Source: Chitinophagaceae bacterium
GTDB lineage: Bacteria > Bacteroidota > Bacteroidia > Chitinophagales > Chitinophagaceae
DNA length: 64,000 nt
NCBI GenBank assembly: GCA_020847395.1
Contig: JADLCD010000167.1
Span: forward strand, 1-64,000
Direction: 5' to 3'
The notes beneath the pieces were generated by a model. That model saw only the letters and a program-made list of their open reading frames with translations, made no database searches and was not told the DNA's origin. A program made the translations under genes and the position numbers. Positions 18,016 through 26,813 of the stretch are shown one piece after another; within the stretch, counting starts at the first letter, position 1, and each line of letters begins with the position of its first letter.

Positions 18016-18033
18016 ATACTTTTTTTAGCGCCA

Positions 18034-18041
18034 CAAACCTA
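18034..18041 (-). promoter_or_regulatory. -7 box of the kbl promoter
   Basis: The minus strand reads TAGGTTTG, a perfect TAnnTTTG, 18 bases before the kbl ATG. The -33 region is poor. Confidence 0.45.
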
Positions 18042-18185
18042 CGTGGTTTTTAAAAAAAATAATCATTGGTATTATTTAGTCGAAAAGATTTCTCTTAAAC
18101 AGATTTTTGGTAATTATTAACAACTGATGTATTAACTTAGCTACTCTAAATAGATAAAGGGTATAGAAAAAATCTACACAAGATG

Positions 18186-18214
18186 CCCGGCATTTTCTAG
18201 TGCCGGGTTTTTTT
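18186..18214 (+). terminator. orphan rightward intrinsic terminator
   Basis: Stem CCCGGCA/TGCCGGG with an 8-base loop, then seven T. No rightward gene lies before it, because kbl runs the other way. It must end an unannotated short transcript arising between about 18050 and 18180. A weak -7-like TAACTTAG is near 18135. No reading frame longer than a few codons lies in that interval. Confidence 0.75.
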
Positions 18215-18246
18215 ATGCCTTTATGCAAACGATTTAGAAAGCAGGC

Positions 18247-18337
18247 TAATAAAAACGGGAAGCTATACTTCCCGAATACAACATATTACTGGTTTTTCTA
18301 TCTACTTTTTAAGGCAAATGTTTCCACAGAATTAGGT
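18247..18337 (-). ncRNA. candidate small RNA divergent from oxyR (OxyS-like position)
   Basis: On the minus strand a TTTG (18374-18371), exactly 19 bases, and CATCTTTG (18351-18344) form a near-consensus promoter. About 65-90 nt later comes the strong hairpin CGGGAAG/CTTCCCG (18274-18256, 5-base loop) followed by TTTTTATTA. The interval holds no reading frame beyond 12 codons. A discrete RNA of about 90 nt is predicted. Its promoter interleaves with that of oxyR, as in the E. coli oxyR-oxyS pair; sequence similarity to OxyS is not claimed. Confidence 0.5.
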
Positions 18338-18356
18338 TGCTTACAAAGATGTAACA

Positions 18357-18409
18357 TTTGAAATATTTACCAAATTGATTAATTTTATATTTAAATAGAT
18401 TTTGTCTAT
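18357..18409 (+). promoter_or_regulatory. oxyR promoter with OxyR-like operator
   Basis: TTTG (18357-18360), 19 bases, then TAATTTTA (18380-18387, seven of eight to TAnnTTTG). Just downstream, ATAGATTTTGTCTAT at 18395-18409 matches the outer ATAG-N7-CTAT of the E. coli OxyR half-operator, three bases before the ATG. This suggests autorepression by OxyR. A second half-operator at the usual spacing is not clear. Confidence 0.55.
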
Positions 18410-18412
18410 ACT

Positions 18413-19354
18413 ATGACATTTGTTCAACTGGAATATATCGTTGCTTTAGATACCCACCGCCAATTTACACTTGCCGCAGAAAGTTGCTTTATTACACAGC
18501 CAACGCTGAGTATGCAAATTCAAAAACTTGAAGAAGAATTAGGCATTACCATTTTCGACAGAACCAAACAGCCCATTGCTACTACAGAAACAGGTAAAGA
18601 AATAATTCAGCAGGCAAAAATAATTTTAGCGCAAAAGCAGGTGATGCATGAGTTGGTGCAGCATAAAAAGGGAGTGCTTACGGGTGAACTAAAACTTGGC
18701 ATTATACCCACTTTAGCGCCATATCTTTTGCCATTATTTATACAAAGCTTTACGGCAAAATACAAACAGGTAAAACTGGTGGTAAGTGAAATGACTACTG
18801 ATAATATTATTAAATCGCTTACAGAAGGCTCAATTGATGCAGGTATATTGGTAACACCATTACAAAAAAATGGCATTAAAGAATATCCATTATTTTATGA
18901 AGAGTTGGTAGCCTATGTTTCAAGAAAAAATGCTTTGTATGAAAAGAATTATGTGCTTGCACAGGATATAGACCCAAACAAATTATGGTTGCTGGAAGAA
19001 GGGCATTGCTTCCGCTCGCAAATAGAAAACTTATGCGAACTGCGCAAAATGAGTACGGCCGGTAGTAATTTTGATTATGAAACAGGAAGTATAGAAACGC
19101 TGCGCAGAATGGTTGATTTGAATGATGGTATAACTATTTTACCCGAGTTAGCTACGTTTGATATGCCGGCAAAGCAATTGCAACTCATCAGGCAATTTAA
19201 AAAACCTGTGCCTATGAGGGAAGTAAGCGTGGTGGTACAAAGAGATTTTGTGAAAAAGAGATTAATAGATGCATTAAAGAACGAGATTGTTCAATCTATT
19301 CCGGATAAAGTAAAAAAAAATCAATCAGTTAATGTGGTGCCGATAAAGGGTTGA
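18413..19354 (+). CDS. oxyR: hydrogen peroxide-sensing LysR regulator OxyR
   Basis: LysR protein with an N-terminal winged helix (about 1-60: FTLAAESCFITQPTLSMQIQKLEEELG) and a periplasmic-binding-like sensor domain. The redox pair Cys199 (EEGHCFRSQ) and Cys208 falls at the same numbers as the peroxide-reactive cysteines of E. coli OxyR, and GSIETLRRMV matches the following helix. On oxidation it should form a disulfide and activate catalase and peroxiredoxin genes, none of which is in the window. It is monocistronic, with an operator-like site at its start. Confidence 0.93.
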   Translation: MTFVQLEYIVALDTHRQFTLAAESCFITQPTLSMQIQKLEEELGITIFDRTKQPIATTETGKEIIQQAKIILAQKQVMHELVQHKKGVLTGELKLGIIPTLAPYLLPLFIQSFTAKYKQVKLVVSEMTTDNIIKSLTEGSIDAGILVTPLQKNGIKEYPLFYEELVAYVSRKNALYEKNYVLAQDIDPNKLWLLEEGHCFRSQIENLCELRKMSTAGSNFDYETGSIETLRRMVDLNDGITILPELATFDMPAKQLQLIRQFKKPVPMREVSVVVQRDFVKKRLIDALKNEIVQSIPDKVKKNQSVNVVPIKG

Positions 19355-19437
19355 ACAATAGTACTAATGTACGGCGGGTTTCTCTCCTGAACTTCGGTTG
19401 GGATCGAAAGGACGGCACACTCACCCGTCATTTCGAT

Positions 19438-19545
19438 ACCACCCTCTGGTTGCAATGAATTAAATGCATCTTGTGCGGTGAGAAATCCGTTGGGCAGTAG
19501 TGCAAAAGATGAACATCAGTACCAATGCCCGGCAGATTTCTCTCT
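19438..19545. repeat. dispersed intergenic repeat, copy R1
   Basis: It shares long blocks with 49231-49343, for example AATGAATTAAATGCAT, an 18-base block GGCAGTAGTGCAAAAGAT, and AGTACCAATGCCC. Within it, arms at 19480-19496 and 19526-19542 (GAGAAATC...GGGCA against TGCCC...GATTTCTC) form a long imperfect hairpin. It is a MITE- or REP-like noncoding element between oxyR and the convergent hydrolase. Confidence 0.7.
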
Positions 19546-19599
19546 CACAAAAGAGCGATTTAACTACGATGTTTGTGTTGAAGGACGGGGATAATAACA

Positions 19600-20436
19600 T
19601 TACAACGCCAGCAAGCTATCCAACTTCTCCCTGAACAAAGGAAATTCACTTAAGTTATTGTGTTCACCATCCGGTATTGTAATAAACTCATCTTTTGTGT
19701 TAAGCAATGGTTTTAATTTTTCAGCATTGCTGTAGGGTATTACATTATCACTCGTGCCATGAAATATGCTAATGGGCGCATTAATGATATTGATGTGAGC
19801 ATACGTTGGAAGCTGGTATTTCAAAATCCTGCTCACCGGGTAAATGGGCAGATAATGTGATACAAGGGAAGGTATGCTGTAATATGGCGTTTCTAATATC
19901 ACTCTCTTAGCCGTTTTTTTTGAAGCCAACCAGGCTGCAATACCTGTGCCCAAAGACTTTCCATAAATGATTATACTATCTGCATTGTATTTCGCTTTTG
20001 CCATTATATATAACTGTTCGGCATAATCGTATAGTTTTTGCTCTGTGAGCTTGCCGTAGCTTTTACCATAACCGGGATAGTCAATCATCCAAACTTCATA
20101 ACCCTTACCTGTGAATGTGGGAGCATACCCGGCATACCATTCAATGTTCTTACGATTTCCATGAAAATATAATACTACACCCTTAGCTGTACTGTCATTC
20201 GTTAAAAACTGTACAACATTCATATTGTAATCGCCATCCAATGCAATATTTACTTCCTTATGTGAAATAGAGAAATTGAAATTTTTATCTTTCGAAATGG
20301 TTTCAGGATGAAATAAAAACCTGTTCTGTAAAAAATAAACCGCTACGCCAACAAGCAGGTAAATAACAAGTACAATATTCAGCAGCCTGATCCATCTTCG
20401 TTTACGCGGCACCGGTAGCTTAACCTCTTCAGTCAT
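19600..20436 (-). CDS. membrane-anchored alpha/beta hydrolase (BEM46/ABHD13-like), second of a tandem pair
   Basis: One N-terminal membrane helix (about 16-36) and a serine-hydrolase domain: Ser161 in YGKSLGTG, Asp230 (HGTSDNVIP), His259 (GEHNNL), with the oxyanion segment YFHGN. It is paralogous to the upstream gene, with which it overlaps by 8 bp. The Bem46-like family is widespread but its physiological substrates are poorly known. The catalytic part probably lies in the periplasm or at the membrane face. Confidence 0.88.
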   Translation of the reverse strand: MTEEVKLPVPRKRRWIRLLNIVLVIYLLVGVAVYFLQNRFLFHPETISKDKNFNFSISHKEVNIALDGDYNMNVVQFLTNDSTAKGVVLYFHGNRKNIEWYAGYAPTFTGKGYEVWMIDYPGYGKSYGKLTEQKLYDYAEQLYIMAKAKYNADSIIIYGKSLGTGIAAWLASKKTAKRVILETPYYSIPSLVSHYLPIYPVSRILKYQLPTYAHINIINAPISIFHGTSDNVIPYSNAEKLKPLLNTKDEFITIPDGEHNNLSEFPLFREKLDSLLAL

Positions 20437-21220
20437 ATTTTAAAATATCCCTTATAAAATTGTGATACTCCGGAAACGAAGGTAAATTATTATGCCCACC
20501 GCCATTTATTCTTATCAGCGTGATTTTATGGGGACTTAATTTTTGCAGGTTTTCGCTATGCCTTATAGGAATAAGAAAATCTTTTGTGCCATGCAGAATA
20601 TAGGTGTGGCAATTTACTTTGCGTATCCATTTGTCTGTTCTTAAATGATAGCGCAATACGTATTTTACAGGGAGCAGCGGCAGAAAACGTTCTACCACTT
20701 TTGTAAAACTATAATATGGTGCATCAAGAATAAGATAGCGGGGTCTGTTATCCGACGCTACTTTTGCGGCAAAACCGCTTCCTATGCTTCTTCCATATAC
20801 AATAATGTGATGCTCATTATATTTATTTGCAAGCTGTGTATATATGAACTGTACATCTGCAAGCATTTTACTTTCGCTGCGCTTGCCGGTGCTTTTTCCA
20901 AATCCCCGGTAATCAACCAATACTACATCATATTGATAGCGGTAAAAATCTTTTGCATATTTTCCCCAACCCTTAATGCTTCTTGTATTGCCGTGAAAAT
21001 AAAGTATAAGCCCAAGTGGCTTTTCCACATAAAAATGTAAACCGTTAATGCGAACACCCGGCTCAACATCAAAAAACAATTCTTCAAAAGGGGCATCATA
21101 TATGAACTTAAAATCTGCCGGTAATTTTTCAGGTTTAAAAATGAATTTCTCCTGTATAAAATATAATATAATGAGGAGAAGAGCAATTACTCCGGCTATA
21201 TACAAAATGATAGATGGCAA
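20429..21220 (-). CDS. membrane-anchored alpha/beta hydrolase (BEM46/ABHD13-like), first of a tandem pair
   Basis: An N-terminal membrane helix (about 3-22) leads into a serine-hydrolase domain with Ser145 (YGRSIGSG), Asp214 (HGTKDFLIP) and His243 (GGHNNL). YFHGN and VDYRGFGKSTGK are shared almost unchanged with the next gene, which points to tandem duplication. Overlapping stop and start make one translational unit. It lies 80 bp after kup on the same strand; the functional link to potassium uptake is unproven. Confidence 0.88.
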   Translation of the reverse strand: MPSIILYIAGVIALLLIILYFIQEKFIFKPEKLPADFKFIYDAPFEELFFDVEPGVRINGLHFYVEKPLGLILYFHGNTRSIKGWGKYAKDFYRYQYDVVLVDYRGFGKSTGKRSESKMLADVQFIYTQLANKYNEHHIIVYGRSIGSGFAAKVASDNRPRYLILDAPYYSFTKVVERFLPLLPVKYVLRYHLRTDKWIRKVNCHTYILHGTKDFLIPIRHSENLQKLSPHKITLIRINGGGHNNLPSFPEYHNFIRDILKYD

Positions 21221-21300
21221 TACAATCGAATGTTTACACTATGAAAATAGTAAAAGACGGAGAGAAGTTAAAGTCTTATTATTTACAAAGGCAGAAACGA

Positions 21301-23262
21301 TTAATCTTTATAAATGCGATTAAGCTTTAAGTTGGTAAGCGGCGCAACTATCAAAGGGAACTTTTCAACCGTTACATAGCTGGCATCCAAACCAAAACCT
21401 CTTTCTTCAGAAAGGCTGATTTCTTTTATCCAGAAATATCCGCGCATAATCAATGTTTCCCAGAATGGCAATTCATTATCCATACTCAGGAATTTTTCCA
21501 TTACGATAAACTGAAAATCGCCAATAACATTATTGCGTTGAAGGCTCTCATAGCGGCTGGTAATATTTACTTCTTTATTCTTAACCATATCTTCCACTAC
21601 TTTTCTGAACATAATATTAATGCGCGGCTCAACCCTGAAACCCAACCTGAATTCAACCCTTATCACTTCATTGGGAATAATGGTTTGTACCTCGTACTCG
21701 CAGGTATAGGGATTATCCAGCGTATCTACATGCACAAACCAGTATATATCCGCACGCTTGGGTTTCCTGTTCAGGATAGAATAGATAATCTTATGTTCTA
21801 TTTCTTTTGGATTATTAGCACTTGTAAGATAAATGAGGTGAGTGGCGTATTTGGCAACGGAAGGATCATTACTCAACTCCTGCAGCATAGGAAGATAATC
21901 TTCTAGCTTTACAAACTCAACATAACGGTTCTTGATTTTTCTGCTCCTGAACCAGATATACATTACCAGGAACATTACACCGCCAATAATTACTGTGATA
22001 TAACCACCGTGTGTAAATTTTTGCAGGAGGGCGATCAGGTAACCGCCTTCAATAATAGTATACCCTACCAAAAACAACCATATCCAGCCGGAGGCTACCC
22101 TGTGATTAACAAGATAGTTGGCAAAAAGAATGGTTGTCATGAGCATGGTTACAATTATTGCAAGCCCGTATGCAGCTCCCATACGGGAAGATGTTTGAAA
22201 ATACAGCACTACTCCCACACAACCAATAAACAATATGGTATTTAAAGAAGGGATGAATAACTGCCCTTTTTCTTCTGATGGGTACCTTATTTTCAACCTC
22301 GGCCAAAGGTTAAGGCGTATAGCTTCACCAATTAATGTAAACGAGCCCGATATCATTGCCTGGCTGGCAATAATGGCTGCAACAGTAGCGATAATTACCC
22401 CGGGCAAAACAAACCAGTCAGGCATGAGGTCAAAAAAGGGATTGATGGAAGCATGTGACCCTGCCGGAACGTTCAGGTGATGATTAAGCAAACTGGCTCC
22501 CTGCCCAAGGTAATTGAGCAGTAAACAGGATTTTACAAAAATCCATGAAATGCGTATGTTTTCCCTGCCGCAATGCCCCAGGTCGCTATATAATGCTTCT
22601 GCCCCGGTAGTACATAAAAACACGGCTCCTAATATCCACAATGCCTGCGGATTTATACTCAGCAGTTTAATGGCATAATAGGGATTAAAAGCACGCATAA
22701 TTGATAAGTCATCAAACAGGTGTATAGCGCCAAATACCGCTAACATGCTAAACCATATCGTCATTACAGGCCCAAAAAATTTACCTATTGATGCAGTACC
22801 AAATTGCTGAAGAAAGAAAAAGAAAGAGAGAATCCCTATTACGATATAAATGATATATTCATCAAGATTATGGAATGCAGGCAGTTTTTGCAAACCTTCA
22901 ATGGCGGACGTGATGGTGATTGGCGGCGTAATCATTCCATCTGCCAGTAGCGCAGCCCCGCCTATCATGGCCGGTACAACCAGCCATTTGCGCCGGCGCC
23001 TTACCAGGGCATAAAGAGCAAAAATTCCCCCCTCACCCCTGTTATCAGCTCTTAATACCAGAACAACATACTTAATAGTTGTTTGAAGGGTTATTGTCCA
23101 GATTATACAGGAAAGGCTCCCGACAATCAGATCTTCCGTAATAGATCTGCCGGCAATAATTTCGCTGAAAACGTAAAGAGGCGAAGTTCCAATGTCTCCG
23201 TATATAATACCCAGTGCGATAACAAGACCGGCCAGGGTAGCTTTGTTTGTGTGTTTGCCCAC
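21301..23262 (-). CDS. kup: KUP-family potassium uptake transporter
   Basis: Large inner-membrane K+ symporter of 653 aa. The N-terminus ALGIIYGDIGTSPLYVF is the family signature. Twelve membrane helices fill about 10-440, and a C-terminal cytoplasmic domain of about 200 residues follows. Length and order match E. coli Kup (622 aa). Transcription is from a -7 box at 23307-23314 with a short leader, so no riboswitch is apparent. Confidence 0.96.
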   Translation of the reverse strand: MGKHTNKATLAGLVIALGIIYGDIGTSPLYVFSEIIAGRSITEDLIVGSLSCIIWTITLQTTIKYVVLVLRADNRGEGGIFALYALVRRRRKWLVVPAMIGGAALLADGMITPPITITSAIEGLQKLPAFHNLDEYIIYIVIGILSFFFFLQQFGTASIGKFFGPVMTIWFSMLAVFGAIHLFDDLSIMRAFNPYYAIKLLSINPQALWILGAVFLCTTGAEALYSDLGHCGRENIRISWIFVKSCLLLNYLGQGASLLNHHLNVPAGSHASINPFFDLMPDWFVLPGVIIATVAAIIASQAMISGSFTLIGEAIRLNLWPRLKIRYPSEEKGQLFIPSLNTILFIGCVGVVLYFQTSSRMGAAYGLAIIVTMLMTTILFANYLVNHRVASGWIWLFLVGYTIIEGGYLIALLQKFTHGGYITVIIGGVMFLVMYIWFRSRKIKNRYVEFVKLEDYLPMLQELSNDPSVAKYATHLIYLTSANNPKEIEHKIIYSILNRKPKRADIYWFVHVDTLDNPYTCEYEVQTIIPNEVIRVEFRLGFRVEPRINIMFRKVVEDMVKNKEVNITSRYESLQRNNVIGDFQFIVMEKFLSMDNELPFWETLIMRGYFWIKEISLSEERGFGLDASYVTVEKFPLIVAPLTNLKLNRIYKD

Positions 23263-23306
23263 GGTGAATGCAGGTTAAATACTTTCTGTGTCAGAATTCA
23301 AAACGG

Positions 23307-23314
23307 CAAAGGTA
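23307..23314 (-). promoter_or_regulatory. -7 box of the kup promoter
   Basis: The minus strand reads TACCTTTG, a perfect TAnnTTTG, 44 bases before the kup ATG. No good -33 element is at the usual spacing. Confidence 0.45.
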
Positions 23315-23417
23315 TAGGGTAAATTACAAATTGGTTAAAATAATGTATAATCTATATACAATCCCCAAAAACCATCTAATTTGCGAAAGAATAGCATTAA
23401 TATAAAAATCATATCCA

Positions 23418-24947
23418 ATGAGGCAATTACGTTCTGCCATTTTTCTACTTTTTTTTGTGGTGCCGGTTACCTTATGCGCACAGCGAATCCGCTACTCCGA
23501 ACCCACAAAAGATGATTACAGGCAGGTAAACTTTGAAGTGATTGGCAAGGTGAGCAGCAATATTCTTATTTACAAGAATTATAAATCCAGGAATGATCTC
23601 TCTATTTTTGATACCGACATGAAGCTTAAGAACAAAATTGATCTTGAGTTTTTGCCCGACAGGTTAATCAATGTAGATTTTGTTTCATACACAGACTTTT
23701 TTTATATGATATACCAATATGAAAAAAGAAATATCGTTTACTGCAATGTGGTAAAAATGGATGCAGAAGGACAGAAGCTTGTAGGTCCTGTTGAGATTGA
23801 TACAACACAGATAGGAGGATCAAGCGACAATAAAATTTACTCTACCGTCTATAGTGAAAATAGGCAACGTATAGTAGTGTTTAAGATTAATAAGCGGAAT
23901 GAAAAAAATTATTATTTTACCACCCTGTTATATAACGATAAAATGGAGTTTATAAAGAAAAGCCGTTTGCCCGTTACAATGAAGCAGAGAGATGCGGTGT
24001 TCAGCGATTTTATTGTAGACAATGATGGTGATTTCATATTTGCCAAATGCGGCAGAACAGGTGGCAGGGATAATATTTCGAACGTGGACCTGGTTATAAA
24101 ACCTGCTATGACAGATAGTTTTAGCGTAAACAATATACCGCTTACCACTAACTTTTTGGATGAGGTAAAGATTAAAGCAGATAACGTTAATCGCAATATT
24201 TTGCTGAGTTCGCTTTACTTTAAACAAAAGCGCGGCAATGTAGAAGGTATATACACTGCAATATGGAATAAGGATGCCAACAAAATAAACGCTGAAAGCT
24301 ATAATATTTTTAGTGATGATTTAAAGGAAAACGCCAAGTCGGAAAACACTACTGCTAAAACAGCCTTTAATGATTTCTTTATTCGCCAGCTATTACCCAA
24401 AAAAGATGGTGGATTTTTAGTAGTAAGTGAATTATACTTTACCTCTTCACGCGGCAATAACTGGAACCGTTACGACTACCTGTACAGCCCTTACGGGTTC
24501 TCTCCGTATTCCTCTTATTACAACTCATACTGGAGCCCATATGGTTATGGCAGCCCGTGGAACAGGTCTAATTATTACGGCAACAGCACACGCTATTACA
24601 GCGAGAATATAGCGGTATTTTCATTTGACTCAGATGCTACTATACAATGGAACAATATTTTGCACAAAAGCCAGTTTGATGATAATTCTGACAACAGCCT
24701 TTCATACATGATTTATAATACCGGCGGAGAAATAAATTTTTTATATAACCAGCAGGAGCGCAGGGTAAAATTATTATCTGAGCAAAGCGTTAATGGAAAT
24801 GGAGATGTAAAACGTTCGCCTACATTAAAAAATCTTGACAAGGATTATGAGTTTTTACCCAAATATGGCAAACAGGTTGGAGCAAGGCAGGTTGTTATGC
24901 CGTGTATGTACAGGAACTATATTTGCTTTGCAAAAATTGATTTTTAA
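23418..24947 (+). CDS. secreted hypothetical protein with Tyr/Ser/Pro-rich loop
   Basis: A signal peptide (about 1-21, ending LCAQ) is followed by about 490 residues rich in beta-strand alternation, with a beta-propeller-like feel but no named domain. A striking loop at about 348-395 is dense in Tyr, Ser, Pro, Gly and Asn (LYSPYGFSPYSSYYNSYWSP and neighbours). It is probably periplasmic or outer-membrane-associated. It precedes the DUF6427 gene by 10 bp, so the two are cotranscribed. The function is unknown. Confidence 0.8.
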   Translation: MRQLRSAIFLLFFVVPVTLCAQRIRYSEPTKDDYRQVNFEVIGKVSSNILIYKNYKSRNDLSIFDTDMKLKNKIDLEFLPDRLINVDFVSYTDFFYMIYQYEKRNIVYCNVVKMDAEGQKLVGPVEIDTTQIGGSSDNKIYSTVYSENRQRIVVFKINKRNEKNYYFTTLLYNDKMEFIKKSRLPVTMKQRDAVFSDFIVDNDGDFIFAKCGRTGGRDNISNVDLVIKPAMTDSFSVNNIPLTTNFLDEVKIKADNVNRNILLSSLYFKQKRGNVEGIYTAIWNKDANKINAESYNIFSDDLKENAKSENTTAKTAFNDFFIRQLLPKKDGGFLVVSELYFTSSRGNNWNRYDYLYSPYGFSPYSSYYNSYWSPYGYGSPWNRSNYYGNSTRYYSENIAVFSFDSDATIQWNNILHKSQFDDNSDNSLSYMIYNTGGEINFLYNQQERRVKLLSEQSVNGNGDVKRSPTLKNLDKDYEFLPKYGKQVGARQVVMPCMYRNYICFAKIDF

Positions 24948-24957
24948 ATAAACTCCT

Positions 24958-25950
24958 GTGATCGGATCTTTCAAAACTAACTCACCGCTTAATATTATAT
25001 TTTTACTGATATACGGTTTTGTATTAAAGTTTTATGCTTTTTTGCACCCGCATATACCTATAGCGCAGGCAACAGATGGATTTCTCTATCACCGGTTGCT
25101 TAATTTTTTAGCGCCGTTTGGCAAAACAGTTCCTATTATTTACCCGGTTATAGTGCTGGCATTAATTTTATCGCAGGCAATTATTTTTACAAATTTCATC
25201 AACAATCAAAAGCTATTGCATAAGCCAACTTATTTGCCGGCTTTGGCTTATGTGTTCATTACTTCTTTATTTCCTGAGTGGTGGCAGCTTTCTTCAGCGC
25301 TTATTATTAACAGCTTATTGGTATGGGTATGGGCAACACTCAGCAGCCTTTTCAATAATCCCAAACCTAAAACGCTTATATTTAATGCAAGCCTGGTTGT
25401 TAGCTTAACATCATTCCTGTATTTCCCCTCAATATGTTTTATAATACTGGTTTTCTTTGCGTTAATTTCTATGCGTCCATTTCATTTAAGTGAATGGATA
25501 ATAGCCATACTGGGTTTATTAACGCCTTATTATTTTTTATTTGCTATTTTATTTCTTGGCGGTAACTGGAACCCGCTTACGTACCTGCCATCATTATCTG
25601 TAAGTGTTCCAAAATTTCAATATGATATGTGGGCCTGGGCGGCTATTATTTTATTGATTATTCCCTTTTTAATAAGCGGGTTTTACATACAGGCAAATAT
25701 TCTTAAAATGCTTATACAGGTTAGAAAAAGCTGGAGCCTTATGCTGGTATACCTGATTATAACACTACTGATTCCATTCGTTAATTTTGCTTCTACTTTC
25801 GAATACTGGATATTATGCGCATTGCCCTTTGCTGCCTTTCATGCATATACCTATTTTTATGCACAAAAAAAGTGGATATCGTTCATCATTCACTGGCTGT
25901 TTGTAGCTTTTATACTTGCACTTAATATATGGCTGCCTGTTAAAGCATAG
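24958..25950 (+). CDS. DUF6427-like polytopic membrane protein
   Basis: About ten hydrophobic helices in 330 aa with very few charges. The N-terminus IGSFKTNSPLNIIFLLIYGF and the central SMRPFHLSEW resemble the Bacteroidota-specific DUF6427 membrane proteins. The start codon is GTG, 10 bp after the preceding stop. No transport or catalytic motif is visible. The family's role is unknown. Confidence 0.78.
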   Translation: MIGSFKTNSPLNIIFLLIYGFVLKFYAFLHPHIPIAQATDGFLYHRLLNFLAPFGKTVPIIYPVIVLALILSQAIIFTNFINNQKLLHKPTYLPALAYVFITSLFPEWWQLSSALIINSLLVWVWATLSSLFNNPKPKTLIFNASLVVSLTSFLYFPSICFIILVFFALISMRPFHLSEWIIAILGLLTPYYFLFAILFLGGNWNPLTYLPSLSVSVPKFQYDMWAWAAIILLIIPFLISGFYIQANILKMLIQVRKSWSLMLVYLIITLLIPFVNFASTFEYWILCALPFAAFHAYTYFYAQKKWISFIIHWLFVAFILALNIWLPVKA

Positions 25951-26033
25951 TTGGTCAATGTTTTTTTATCACAAGGCAGCGAAAATTTGGGATGCACCCG
26001 GATTCTTCAATTGTCCAATTCAGCATAAGCATT

Positions 26034-26041
26034 TACCTTTG
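26034..26041 (+). promoter_or_regulatory. -7 box of the purQ promoter
   Basis: TACCTTTG matches TAnnTTTG exactly, 28 bases before the purQ ATG. Confidence 0.45.
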
Positions 26042-26069
26042 CTTTCTTTAAATACATTTATTTATTATT

Positions 26070-26747
26070 ATGAAATTTGGGGTAGTTGTTTTTCCAGGCT
26101 CAAACTGCGATGCAGATATGATACATGCTTTAAGTGAAGACCTTGGATACGAAGTAATACAGCTTTGGCATAAAGATAAGGACCTCAGTATGTTTTCTAC
26201 GGAAGACTGTATAGTGCTGCCCGGAGGGTTTTCCTACGGCGATTATTTACGCTGCGGCGCTATAGCAAGGTTCAGCCCTATGATGCAAAGCGTAATATCA
26301 TTTGCAGGCAAAGGTGGAAAAGTTTTAGGCGTTTGTAATGGCTTCCAGATTCTTTGTGAAGCAGGATTGCTGCCCGGCGTATTGCTCCGCAATGAGAACA
26401 TGAAATTTATTTGTAAAAATATATTCCTGAAAGGAAATGATGGTATAGTATCAAAGATTCCTATTGCACACGGCGAAGGAAGATTTTATGCTGATAATGC
26501 CACACTTGATGCGTTGGAAAATAATGGGCAGGTAATTTACCGTTACAGTGATGAAAATGGCAATATCACTGCTGAAGCAAACCCCAATGGCAGCTTACGC
26601 AATATTGCCGGCATATCCAATGCTGCAGGCAATGTTTTTGGCATGATGCCTCACCCGGAGCGTGCATGCAATAACAAGCTTGGAAATACAGATGGTAAAA
26701 AAATATTTCACGATCTGTTTGTTGCCGAGAAAGCGATGCTGGCATAG
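26070..26747 (+). CDS. purQ: phosphoribosylformylglycinamidine synthase, glutaminase subunit PurQ
   Basis: Class I glutamine amidotransferase that supplies ammonia to PurL in step four of purine synthesis. The nucleophile is Cys89 (GVCNGFQIL), with His195 and Glu197 (MMPHPERA). [11 protein letters not shown] and [12 protein letters not shown] are PurQ-specific. The length of 225 aa is standard for the stand-alone subunit, so a separate PurL and PurS are expected elsewhere. It appears to have its own promoter. Confidence 0.95.
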   Translation: MKFGVVVFPGSNCDADMIHALSEDLGYEVIQLWHKDKDLSMFSTEDCIVLPGGFSYGDYLRCGAIARFSPMMQSVISFAGKGGKVLGVCNGFQILCEAGLLPGVLLRNENMKFICKNIFLKGNDGIVSKIPIAHGEGRFYADNATLDALENNGQVIYRYSDENGNITAEANPNGSLRNIAGISNAAGNVFGMMPHPERACNNKLGNTDGKKIFHDLFVAEKAMLA

Positions 26748-26813
26748 TTTTTACAAAAGATTAAGCTTTTTTGCAGGCAATTTGATGTCTTACTATCGTT
26801 TACATAAAATAAT

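Noticed and set aside
21221-21300. Regulatory element between kup and the hydrolase pair
   Set aside because: Only 80 bases with no hairpin or promoter box; most likely plain intra-operon spacing.
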